Shown here: in pieces, positions 21,565-29,058 of the stretch
How the letters are laid out: each line of letters starts with the position of its first letter
How positions within the stretch are numbered: position 1 is the first letter of the stretch
Virus record (IMG/VR): IMGVR_UViG_3300042465_002156
Coordinates: 1-31,272 of that record
Direction: 5' to 3' (one strand)
DNA: 31,272 nt
DNA from: a virus
The notes under the pieces: model-generated
Told to the model about the DNA's origin: nothing
Seen by the model: only the letters and a program-made list of their open reading frames with translations
Database searches by the model: none
Translations under genes and position numbers: made by a program

Positions 21565-22326
21565 TCAAGGCGAAGCCTTTAAATTGTAAAGCCGCAATGT
21601 GTCTAATACCTCGCCGCGCAATTGCAACCGGCGCAAAGCATCCACCATGCGAGCGTATAAATCCTTGTACTTGCTTTTTTTGCTTACACCAAAGCCGTAG
21701 GTAATCTGCTTAATGTCTCCGGCAACTCTTGGCCCAATGATTGAATGCTTTTTAAGCAAAGCCAAACCAACATCTTTATTAACCACTACCGCGCCATTGG
21801 CACCATATTTTCCCGTGATTAAATGCTGGTAACTGGCAACAATGCTTGGTTCGATTACCAGATTAAAACCATCAAAGCCCATAGCTATGCGTTTGTCTGC
21901 TACTTCTTTAGCCACAATGCTGGTGCCACTTGGCCCATACGCGCCAACGGTCATACCATCAAGCGTAGACACGCCGCCATATTGCCACGGGTTACGCGAT
22001 GTAACAAAAAAGCTGTAACTGGTGTTTACGATAGATGGAGATAAGTAAAACAACTCTGCACGCTCTGGCACTTCTAGCAAGATAGAAAACACTACATCGG
22101 CTTCACCATCTACCGACTGTTTATAAGCATCTTTCCAAGGCAATAAACTAAACTCACAATTTAGTTTTGCTTCTTTGCATATAGATCGCATGATGGTGTA
22201 CATCGGGCCTTGTATCACGCCATTATGCAAAGTTTGAAAAGGTGGAAAATCCTCTGTAACAATCTTCACGGTCTGCCCATATGCAAACCCTACTGATAGA
22301 AAATAAGCAAGAACGTATTTAATCAT
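21565..22326 (-). CDS. Periplasmic solute-binding protein, family 3-like
   Basis: A 253-residue protein with an N-terminal signal peptide (MIKYVLAYFLSVGFAYG, cleavage likely before QTVKIV) and the fold marks of extracellular solute-binding family 3 (SBP_bac_3): TEDFPPFQ (24-31), GPMYTIMRSICKEAKL, LLPWKDAYKQSVDGEADVVFS, PERAELFYLSPS and GMTVGAYGPSGT. There is no lipobox, so it should be free in the periplasm. Cysteines C50 and C57 could pair. I chose the start at 22326 because the signal peptide begins there and it overlaps the upstream gene by eight bases. No permease or ATPase gene is nearby. Such a gene is unusual in a phage and sits directly before the holin, so it is likely expressed late. 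Confidence 0.8.
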   Translation of the reverse strand: MIKYVLAYFLSVGFAYGQTVKIVTEDFPPFQTLHNGVIQGPMYTIMRSICKEAKLNCEFSLLPWKDAYKQSVDGEADVVFSILLEVPERAELFYLSPSIVNTSYSFFVTSRNPWQYGGVSTLDGMTVGAYGPSGTSIVAKEVADKRIAMGFDGFNLVIEPSIVASYQHLITGKYGANGAVVVNKDVGLALLKKHSIIGPRVAGDIKQITYGFGVSKKSKYKDLYARMVDALRRLQLRGEVLDTLRLYNLKASP

Positions 22327-22762
22327 TCTCAGGCACCTCAAAACATAAATCAGGTAGCTTTGCACTATGCTTTGCCAAAGACAGCGCAGGTCGCCAATAA
22401 ACCACCGTATTGCTGCACCATGCGCCCGTCATGTGTGGTGGTAGTATGATAGACCGCAATACGACATAATCCCCTACTTGGTTAACTATTACGCCGCCTT
22501 CAACTGCAACGCTTTGGCCGCCGTTGTATTGCCGGTGCAAAGTACGATAGATGGTTAGCTCGGATATATCTGTTCCAACAAAGCCTCGGCTTTCAACCAA
22601 TATATTGTTACCATCTTTTTTAGTTACCATAGTAACGCTGTCAGAGGTTGTAAATGGCGTTGATGATGTAGTAGTAATGTAAACAATAACGCCTAAAAAC
22701 AACGTGCATACAAAACTAAACCATCCACCAAGCCTAATAATCCAATGGGCTTGTAAACTCAT
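22319..22762 (-). CDS. Membrane-anchored protein of the lysis region
   Basis: A 147-residue protein with one N-terminal transmembrane helix (about 11-30, LGGWFSFVCTLFLGVIVYIT) and a C-terminal domain predicted in the periplasm (SDSVTMVTKKDGNNILVESRGFVG, then VVLRSIILPPHMTGAWCSNTVVYWRP). Two cysteines (C116, C140) could form a disulfide. No family recognised. It overlaps neighbours by 4 and 8 bases and sits upstream of the solute-binding protein, so the two may cooperate in the envelope; spanin function is not supported by sequence. Confidence 0.65.
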   Translation of the reverse strand: MSLQAHWIIRLGGWFSFVCTLFLGVIVYITTTSSTPFTTSDSVTMVTKKDGNNILVESRGFVGTDISELTIYRTLHRQYNGGQSVAVEGGVIVNQVGDYVVLRSIILPPHMTGAWCSNTVVYWRPALSLAKHSAKLPDLCFEVPEND

Positions 22763-23163
22763 TTTTTAACCTCTGTTATAGCTGGCGCTGGTGTTGGTGT
22801 AGTAATACTAGCAGCTTGCACCCATTCTTTAAACTTAGCCTGACTACCCAATGCAAACAGTGCCGCAATAAAAACAACGGCTGCTGTTAAGCCTTTTTTC
22901 ATAATGTCATCGCGGAAAGAGCGCCAAAACTTTTTACGCTCGTTGGATGCTTCTTCGCGTTTATTTAACATTACATGTACGTCATGGTGTTTTTTAATAT
23001 TACCATCTGGTGTTGCTTTAGTCATGGTGTCATGCAACGCATCTACTTTTTCGGTTAATTTATCCATTTTGTTAGCCTGTTCAGTTAATGCAGTTCTAAC
23101 CCAATTACTAGCTTCACGATTTTCTCCGCGTCGCTCAAATTCATGTGGTAATTCTTCGCTCAT
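22759..23163 (-). CDS. Coiled-coil single-pass membrane protein
   Basis: A 134-residue protein: a polar N-terminus, a heptad-like helix (NWVRTALTEQANKMDKLTEKVDALHDTM, 20-47), a basic linker (NKREEASNERKKFWRSFRDDIMKK), a transmembrane span (about 91-107, GLTAAVVFIAALFALGS) and a short Pro/Thr-rich tail. The design resembles phage XhlA-like or antiholin-type accessory lysis proteins. A holin-partner role is a guess from context. Confidence 0.65.
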   Translation of the reverse strand: MSEELPHEFERRGENREASNWVRTALTEQANKMDKLTEKVDALHDTMTKATPDGNIKKHHDVHVMLNKREEASNERKKFWRSFRDDIMKKGLTAAVVFIAALFALGSQAKFKEWVQAASITTPTPAPAITEVKK

Positions 23164-23573
23164 TTTTGAAACAATCCAACAATAAGTTTAGACAATATGA
23201 CAATGCGATTAATGCGCTTGCCATAAACGTGGCCTGTCTTTGTAAAAAAATCAAATTTAGACATTGCCGACAATGTGTGATTGTCAAACCATAAATCTGC
23301 AATAGATGCAACACAATGATTAATTGATTCTGCACCATTTGATTTTACAAAATGCAATTCATAACGTCCAGTAAAAACCAAATGCCAGATAAAAGTAGCA
23401 ATGCTTTTATTAGCCATTAACCAAAAAACGGTTAAGGAAAAGTCTTCGCAATCGCCATAATAAAAGCCATTTGTTTTAGGTTTCATTACAAACCAAGCAT
23501 CACGCAATAACGTAATGTCTGGTTCATAAATAAACTTTTCAGCTACGGTATCAATTGCATCTTCTAAAATCAT
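23160..23573 (-). CDS. Transglutaminase-like cysteine peptidase
   Basis: A 137-residue papain-fold enzyme candidate. The signature YYGDCEDFSLTVFWLM puts the nucleophile at C42, with H86 in SINHCVAS and D97 in LWFDNHT as the rest of the triad; the pattern matches bacterial transglutaminase-like cysteine proteinases (BTLCP). No signal peptide. In phages, such small proteins are found near tail or lysis genes and may cleave peptide cross-links or process virion proteins. Overlaps of four bases on both sides place it in the lysis operon. Confidence 0.72.
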   Translation of the reverse strand: MILEDAIDTVAEKFIYEPDITLLRDAWFVMKPKTNGFYYGDCEDFSLTVFWLMANKSIATFIWHLVFTGRYELHFVKSNGAESINHCVASIADLWFDNHTLSAMSKFDFFTKTGHVYGKRINRIVILSKLIVGLFQK

Positions 23574-23923
23574 AGCCCTTGCCCTTGCACAATGTACACG
23601 GTAGCCGCTGAGGCCGCTAATCCGCTAAAGTAACTAGCAGGGTTAAAGCGTAACACCTCTACCGCACCTGGAACTAACACAATGGCGTTAGATGGTGTAC
23701 CTGCAACAGGTGCCACGGCATTAGCCTGAGCTTCGCTTGCACTTGCACCAATGCCTAAAAACACCGTTACAGCGCCGCTATTAATGATGCGGTATTGTCC
23801 AGTAGCCTGTGCTTCAAATTTAGCCAAAGTAAGCGCCTGCACACCTGTAGGTGCCGTTGCAGCCGCCGCTATAACAACGGTCTTGCCTTGCGGGGTAAAT
23901 GCAATTTGTGAATTGGTAGACAT
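23570..23923 (-). CDS. Hypothetical virion-associated protein
   Basis: A 117-residue protein with the start chosen at 23923, where AAGGAAT is well placed. It is rich in Ala/Val/Thr and beta-like (TPQGKTVVIAAAATAPTGVQ, then GQYRIINSGAVTVFLGIG, then AIVLVPGAVEVLRF). This looks like a small structural beta-protein and is known to me only as a hypothetical family from tail or capsid regions. Position after the tailspike suggests a tail or decoration role. Confidence 0.6.
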   Translation of the reverse strand: MSTNSQIAFTPQGKTVVIAAAATAPTGVQALTLAKFEAQATGQYRIINSGAVTVFLGIGASASEAQANAVAPVAGTPSNAIVLVPGAVEVLRFNPASYFSGLAASAATVYIVQGQGL

Positions 23924-23925
23924 GA

Positions 23926-24171
23926 TTAAATTCCTTGTGCAATAGCCGCTTGATATGCGCTTACTACAGCCGCTGTGTGAGTAACAGAGCAAATAGCCTT
24001 TACACGGGCATCTTCTGCGCTGTAATCATCACCAGGGGCAACAACGTGGCGGTGAAATGTGCCGCTGATCTGTTTGCCGTCTTCAAAGATGGCGGTTTTG
24101 GTGCGAACTTGCACACAGCCGTTTTCCAAGACCTCAATGCAATCAACAATTTCAACTTTTTCTAAAACCAT
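23926..24171 (-). CDS. Small conserved phage protein near the tailspike
   Basis: An 81-residue protein beginning MVLEKVEIVDCIEVLENG, containing VQVRTKTAIFEDGKQIS, HRHVVAPGDDYS and a helical end (AAVVSAYQAAIAQGI). The HRHVL.PG.D motif recurs in many phage genomes just after tail fiber genes; function unknown. GGAG six bases before the ATG fixes the start. Confidence 0.7.
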   Translation of the reverse strand: MVLEKVEIVDCIEVLENGCVQVRTKTAIFEDGKQISGTFHRHVVAPGDDYSAEDARVKAICSVTHTAAVVSAYQAAIAQGI

Positions 24172-24214
24172 TTTTATCTCCAATAAAAATTAATATCTAG
24201 TTAAATAAACCAAT

Positions 24215-24230
24215 ACAATTGTTAAATTGT
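24215..24230. repeat. Small inverted repeat in the tailspike-downstream gap
   Basis: ACAATT-GTTA-AATTGT in a 69-bp AT-rich gap after the tailspike gene. It is a weak AT hairpin with no T run, at best a minor processing or termination site. Confidence 0.3.
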
Positions 24231-24252
24231 GCGCCAAAAATTCGCTTGTTAA

Positions 24253-25911
24253 TCATTTACCAACCCATCCGGTGTTACCAGAACCAGATTCTTTGACGTA
24301 CAGCGAAGTTCCCGCACCTCCGTCTGTACGCATATACAAGCTACCAACACCTGCTGTAATTGCGCTTTCAGGCGTTCCACGCCCTTTCATCACAAACACC
24401 GTGTCGTAGGTATTGCCTGCGTCATATCGAGCGGCCAATTTAATCGCGCCGCGAGTTTGAACCATGTCACCATCCGCATCAATTTGCCTGAAATTAAAAG
24501 AGCAAGCGTGATCGAACGCAAACCCAGTATTTCCAACATTGATCTTGGCTGCCGTAGTTGAACTGTCGTACAAATCAAATTCACCGCCAACCCCAAGCAC
24601 ACGCATTGCAATCGTTTCAGTCAACGAGTTGCTGTACTCCTTAACATAGTTGGTGCCTTCAATGACGTTCATATCAACGATTAGTTGTCTATCTGCGTAG
24701 TCAGCGCCTGGAGTAACAACTAACGAAGTGGAAAATGTCAGTCCATCAAAATACTCTTGTCTATTGTGAATGAATCTATTACTTCCGTTATTTGTATTAA
24801 TAAGAATAATGTGTTGACCTTCATAAATACCGCCAACACGGGCGTTTCTAACTGCAAATAAATTTTTTGTGACAATATTACGCACGTTTTCTAAAATACC
24901 GCTGTACGAATAAAACACAATGTTTCCAGCTTGATCTGGCGCAGGTGCAATTTGAGAACCCGGTGATAGGTTACTAAATTTATTATCTTGAATAACACTC
25001 AACTTGCAACCACCATTTAACTTTACGCTAGCGAATTGTGACTCAATCCAATTATCCGAAATGACCCACTCACGAGCATTTTCAAGAAGTAAACCTATGC
25101 CGGGGCGGTTAGGGCCACCAATCCCATTCGGGTAGTCAAAAATGTCGCCTGTGCTTGGTGAAGTCAAGTTTGCTTCGATTAAGCATTGCGTAACACTGTT
25201 TCCCCAAACTTCGCTAACTTCACCGCCACTAGGCGCTCCAGTTATTCCTTGCACAGCAAAACCTTGGCAATACACACCAATGGCGTTGTGCTTAATGCGA
25301 CATTTGTCAATACGAATACCATTGTTAAAGCAGGGCACAGGGCCAGTGGTTATGACTCCAGAATTTGACAAACGAATACCAGAAGCGCAGTTGTACTGGA
25401 TGTCGCAGTTGGTGATGGTTGAGCCAGTTGAGCCGTTGAGAACAATGCCTTCTGCGGCCATGTAAGTGACAGCAACACGGTCAATCAAAAACTTGACAAT
25501 GTTTAGACCACCGGATGCGTTGGCGCAAGTCACAAGAACGCCGACTTGATTAACCAACGATGGGTTTAATGGTATTTGGCCGCGAACTTGGAAGTTGTCA
25601 ATTTGGGTAGTAAACGGAACGTTTGCGCCTGCTGGATCAGTGTTAACCAGCACAACGCCGGGGGCATTGCTGCCGGTTGCGATTTGCAACACCGACTCGT
25701 ACATACCTGAGCCAAACAGCCGCTGTGCTGCATCCACACGAATTGTGGTAATTTTAAAAGTGCCCGGTGGAATGTAAACGCTATCGGCAGCATCAAGTGC
25801 CGCTTGAATTGCGGTTGTGCTATTTTCAGATCCCGTGGGGTCTGCGCCGTAATCAATAATGTTGGCTACAGCACCAGCAATCATTGAATAGGAAACTTTG
25901 GTCAAAGACAT
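24253..25911 (-). CDS. Tailspike/fiber with pectate-lyase-like beta-helix
   Basis: A 552-residue receptor-binding protein. Residues 17-60 (NIIDYGADPTGSENSTTAIQAALDA then SVYIPPGTFKI) are the classic opening of the Pectate_lyase_3 beta-helix. Repeated turns with GI.L...S..TITNCDIQYN, IRIDKCRIKHN and WVISDNWIES fill the middle. The C-terminus from about 510 carries AGVGSLYMRTDGGAGTSLYV and GWVGK, a short module common at the end of fibers in aquatic phages. It lacks its own head-binding domain, which seems to be on the separate protein upstream. It probably binds and may cleave surface polysaccharide. Confidence 0.85.
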   Translation of the reverse strand: MSLTKVSYSMIAGAVANIIDYGADPTGSENSTTAIQAALDAADSVYIPPGTFKITTIRVDAAQRLFGSGMYESVLQIATGSNAPGVVLVNTDPAGANVPFTTQIDNFQVRGQIPLNPSLVNQVGVLVTCANASGGLNIVKFLIDRVAVTYMAAEGIVLNGSTGSTITNCDIQYNCASGIRLSNSGVITTGPVPCFNNGIRIDKCRIKHNAIGVYCQGFAVQGITGAPSGGEVSEVWGNSVTQCLIEANLTSPSTGDIFDYPNGIGGPNRPGIGLLLENAREWVISDNWIESQFASVKLNGGCKLSVIQDNKFSNLSPGSQIAPAPDQAGNIVFYSYSGILENVRNIVTKNLFAVRNARVGGIYEGQHIILINTNNGSNRFIHNRQEYFDGLTFSTSLVVTPGADYADRQLIVDMNVIEGTNYVKEYSNSLTETIAMRVLGVGGEFDLYDSSTTAAKINVGNTGFAFDHACSFNFRQIDADGDMVQTRGAIKLAARYDAGNTYDTVFVMKGRGTPESAITAGVGSLYMRTDGGAGTSLYVKESGSGNTGWVGK

Positions 25912-25913
25912 AA

Positions 25914-26507
25914 TTAAACCTCGTAAAAGCCGCTGAACATCAATCGGGCATCGTCGCCAAAAATGTTTAAGCTAGATGCGGTTTGCGCGGCAGCGGTCAA
26001 ACCGTAAATATTGATAGATGTGCCACCAATAAACGGAGACAATGACACTGGGCTTACGGCCAAATCTGTAAAGTAGCCGACAAACACTGCGTTGTTGCCC
26101 GCAGCCGAAAATGGCAATCCTTCAATAGCGTTAAGGTTTCCAGTGCCTAATACGTTAACGGTCAAATCACCGCTAAAGTACACCATTCTGCCAATCTTGG
26201 TGTACTTACCTAACTGTGCCGTATAAGTTGTGTTGCCGCCAAGTGAAGGTGTCCAAGTACCTTCTTCATAGTCAGCCAGCAACTCGCTTGTGCCTGTGCC
26301 CGGTGTGGCAGAAAAGTCGATGCCGTTTCCATTAGCAATAACTAGGTTGCCTGTGGATAGTGTGACGTTGCCCGACAGCGTAGGCGCAGCAGACAGTACC
26401 GTACTGCCTGTGCCGGTACTTGTTGTAACGCCTGTACCGCCATTTACCACCGGCAATACGCCTGCAATCTGGCTAGCGTTTATAACCGATGTGGTTGTTT
26501 TTAACAT
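25914..26507 (-). CDS. Tail fiber-like protein
   Basis: A 197-residue protein with a repetitive Gly/Thr-rich N-terminal half (VLPVVNGGTGVTTSTGTGS, TLSGNVTLSTGNLVIANGNG) and a C-terminal globular part (YEEGTWTPSLGG, then YTKIGRMVYFSGDLTVN). The 'NGGTGVTTSTGTG' and 'YEEGTWTP...YTKIG..V' segments are common in fibers and spike accessory proteins of aquatic phages. It lies between the head-binding adaptor and the beta-helix protein, with gaps of 7 and 2 bases. Confidence 0.78.
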   Translation of the reverse strand: MLKTTTSVINASQIAGVLPVVNGGTGVTTSTGTGSTVLSAAPTLSGNVTLSTGNLVIANGNGIDFSATPGTGTSELLADYEEGTWTPSLGGNTTYTAQLGKYTKIGRMVYFSGDLTVNVLGTGNLNAIEGLPFSAAGNNAVFVGYFTDLAVSPVSLSPFIGGTSINIYGLTAAAQTASSLNIFGDDARLMFSGFYEV

Positions 26508-26514
26508 AATAACC

Positions 26515-27006
26515 TTAGATCAAAAATTCTATGGTTGAGGTAAGTGGAGGTGCTTCGCTGAATGTAACGTTTCCACCTGCGATAGTGTAGCTGCTTTGAT
26601 TCTGATAAACACCATTGATATAAATCAGGCTAGGCGCAAATGAAACGGGAAAAACAGTTTGCACGCCATTGCCAGTAGCATTTACAAAAAGGTTGCCTGC
26701 TGAGTTAGGAAATGCGTTACCACTTAACGATGTATAAATGGTACTGCCATTCTTGTTCATTACCCGAATGCTGTAGTCTGCATTAGCATAAAACCGCGCT
26801 GGCGTGCCGCTATTTACAGGATAGCCGCCTGATGTGCGAATGGGCTGCACTGCTGGCTGAATTAACGCACCATCCCAATAGACTGCAATAGGGTTGCTTT
26901 GAGGGTCTAGGTTTACCGCGCCAATCCAGATATAGCCATTCTCTAACGGTTGCCCGTCAATGTCGGGAAATATTGGGAATGTTGGCTGTATGCTGAGTGC
27001 GCTCAT
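26515..27006 (-). CDS. P22 tailspike head-binding domain protein (adaptor)
   Basis: A 163-residue protein whose first 100 residues match the N-terminal head-binding domain of P22 tailspike: PTFPIFPDIDGQPLENGYIW, then IAVYWDGALIQ, IRTSGGYPVNSGTPARFY and YSIRVMNKNGS. In P22 this domain is fused to the beta-helix receptor domain. Here it ends after a small beta unit (NGVQTVFPVSFAPSLIYING, then VTFSEAPPLTSTIEFLI) that resembles a connector. It likely anchors the two following proteins to the virion tail. Confidence 0.85.
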   Translation of the reverse strand: MSALSIQPTFPIFPDIDGQPLENGYIWIGAVNLDPQSNPIAVYWDGALIQPAVQPIRTSGGYPVNSGTPARFYANADYSIRVMNKNGSTIYTSLSGNAFPNSAGNLFVNATGNGVQTVFPVSFAPSLIYINGVYQNQSSYTIAGGNVTFSEAPPLTSTIEFLI

Positions 27007-27029
27007 GTGTATGGTTCCGAGTTGGTAGA

Positions 27030-29057
27030 TTATAAGCGTGATTGTTTTGACTTCAACAATTCTTCCATTGCTTTAATGGCGTTTTCTTTGTTTACTCCGC
27101 GTAAACGCTCTGCACCTTCGGCCAATAACTCAAATGCCCGTTGTTTAGCTCCACCACTTGCAATATCTGCGCCTGTGCGTAAACTTTGCGCCACTTGGCC
27201 TTTTAACGATGTATCAGCCGCTGCGCCAAACATACGATCTAATTCATTTACAAAAATAACTTGATTGATTACATCATCATCTATTTTCATTCCATATTTA
27301 GCTGATATTTTGTTGACTTCATCCAAAGCATCAATCATGTTAGCCCGTGAGCCATAATTGCTTAACAATTTACGCATTGCAGTACCAAAGGCTTTATCAG
27401 CGTTTGGAGAATCAAAATCTAATTTTGTACCTGCCGCTTTTTGCATATCATCAAGTGCAGTAATTGAATCTGCATATTTTGTATTTGCTACGCGATAATT
27501 TTCAAATTGATTGCCTAAAGTCTGGTTTAGGTTTTTGCGTAAATTCTTTAAAGTACGTTCTGCTTGCGTAGTTAATGGTGATGCTAGACTTTTTTTACCA
27601 TAGCTGACCTGTGTGTCAATAAACCGTTTGGCAGTATGTAAACCATAAGCATCTGGTGCCTTAGTAGTGCTTAAACGCTCCAAGGTTGCGTTTAAAATAC
27701 GTTGCGCTGCTTTGTCTCCTTGAATGTCAGAGCCGGTTAATACAGCTTTTGCAACGCCTTTATCATCCATTACCACTTGTACGCCCAACTGGTTTAAATC
27801 ATCAATAAATGAATTTATTGCCGGTTCATAATTAACTGGTTGTCCTTTTAATTGTGTTTGTGCAATTTGATCTATTTCTTTGCCTGCTTGGTTTTTAGTG
27901 TTTACCAAAAATTGCACACGATTATCTACTGATTTACCTAAAATATCAGCAGGTCTATTCATAGCTCTAAATTTTTCGCTTTTTTCACCCATTTTAAAAA
28001 TGTTTAACATTTGCTGCATTTTTGTTTTATCAGCATCTGAAGCCGTTTTAATGCTAGCTATGGTTCCATCTTTCCAACCTTGTTTAATGGTTTCATTAGC
28101 TAAGTTATCCGGCACCACTTGCGAACCTGACAATTTAAAACCTACGGTTTCCACTGAATCAGGCTGTGTCAATAATTGCTGCTTTATGGCTTGCTGTTTT
28201 TCAGGACTAATTTTACCTTTGATAGTAGCGCCGATGCTTTGCAAAGACTCTTTAACCGGCACCAATGCCCTGCTAGTGCTAATGCCAGCCTGAGGTGGTG
28301 CCAAAGCCTTAGCTGCTGATTGCGCTGTGGCCTGTGTTGCTGTTTGTGCTGCTTTACCTATTTGCTTTACAAATGGCAATGCTCCACCGGCTACACCGCC
28401 TAACAAACTAGCTGCAATTTGACCGCCTGTGCCTGCGCCTGATTCTGCCGCCGCTTGGCCTGCTAATCCTGCACCTGCTCCACCTGTAACTTGCGCCAAT
28501 GGTTGCGCTGCAATAGCACCGCCAACAGCCTTGCCTAATGGCGATGCTGCTGCGGCCTGTAATGTTTTACCTGCCGCCGCAAAGCCTCCGCCTAAACCTG
28601 CACCTGCTGCCGTTGTTTGTGCAATGCGCCCTGCTTCAGTTTGTACCCTTGGCATACCTGCTGCTGTTAGCAAGCCTTCAATGGCCTCTGTAGGCGTTGC
28701 AAACGTGCTGCCTGTAAGTTTGTTCACCGCATTAATAACTGGGTCACCTACCATTTGCGCTAATGCGCCTGCACCTGCGCCAGCTATTGCGCCAGGTATT
28801 GCACCAACACCGGCCAAAGGCGCGCCCATAGCTGCGCCTAATGCTGCACCACCGGCTATAGGTGCTAAACCACGCGCTGCACCTGCCGCAATGTCTTGCA
28901 TCATGCTAGGTTCTTGCACTTCTTGCGCTGGTGCTTGCTCTGGTGTGCTTGACCGTATTTGTGCCACTCTCGCTTTTAAATCTTCCGAATCTGGCTGTAC
29001 ATCGTCAGGTATGTTGTTGATGGTAATGCCATCTTTGGTAGTGATTGAATATGGCAT
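27030..29057 (-). CDS. Ejection (DNA transfer) protein, P22 gp16-like
   Basis: A 675-residue internal virion protein, injected with the DNA in P22-like phages. After a short N-terminal domain (MPYSITTKDGITINNIPDDV) there is a long Ala/Gly-rich hydrophobic stretch (about residues 55-235) that could insert into membranes. The C-terminal 400 residues are helical (QQAIKQQLLTQ, KTKMQQMLNIFKMG, FELLAEGAERLRGVN). Size (P22 gp16: 609) and order after two other ejection genes support the call. Sequence identity to gp16 itself cannot be judged here. Confidence 0.75.
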   Translation of the reverse strand: MPYSITTKDGITINNIPDDVQPDSEDLKARVAQIRSSTPEQAPAQEVQEPSMMQDIAAGAARGLAPIAGGAALGAAMGAPLAGVGAIPGAIAGAGAGALAQMVGDPVINAVNKLTGSTFATPTEAIEGLLTAAGMPRVQTEAGRIAQTTAAGAGLGGGFAAAGKTLQAAAASPLGKAVGGAIAAQPLAQVTGGAGAGLAGQAAAESGAGTGGQIAASLLGGVAGGALPFVKQIGKAAQTATQATAQSAAKALAPPQAGISTSRALVPVKESLQSIGATIKGKISPEKQQAIKQQLLTQPDSVETVGFKLSGSQVVPDNLANETIKQGWKDGTIASIKTASDADKTKMQQMLNIFKMGEKSEKFRAMNRPADILGKSVDNRVQFLVNTKNQAGKEIDQIAQTQLKGQPVNYEPAINSFIDDLNQLGVQVVMDDKGVAKAVLTGSDIQGDKAAQRILNATLERLSTTKAPDAYGLHTAKRFIDTQVSYGKKSLASPLTTQAERTLKNLRKNLNQTLGNQFENYRVANTKYADSITALDDMQKAAGTKLDFDSPNADKAFGTAMRKLLSNYGSRANMIDALDEVNKISAKYGMKIDDDVINQVIFVNELDRMFGAAADTSLKGQVAQSLRTGADIASGGAKQRAFELLAEGAERLRGVNKENAIKAMEELLKSKQSRL

Positions 29058-29058
29058 A

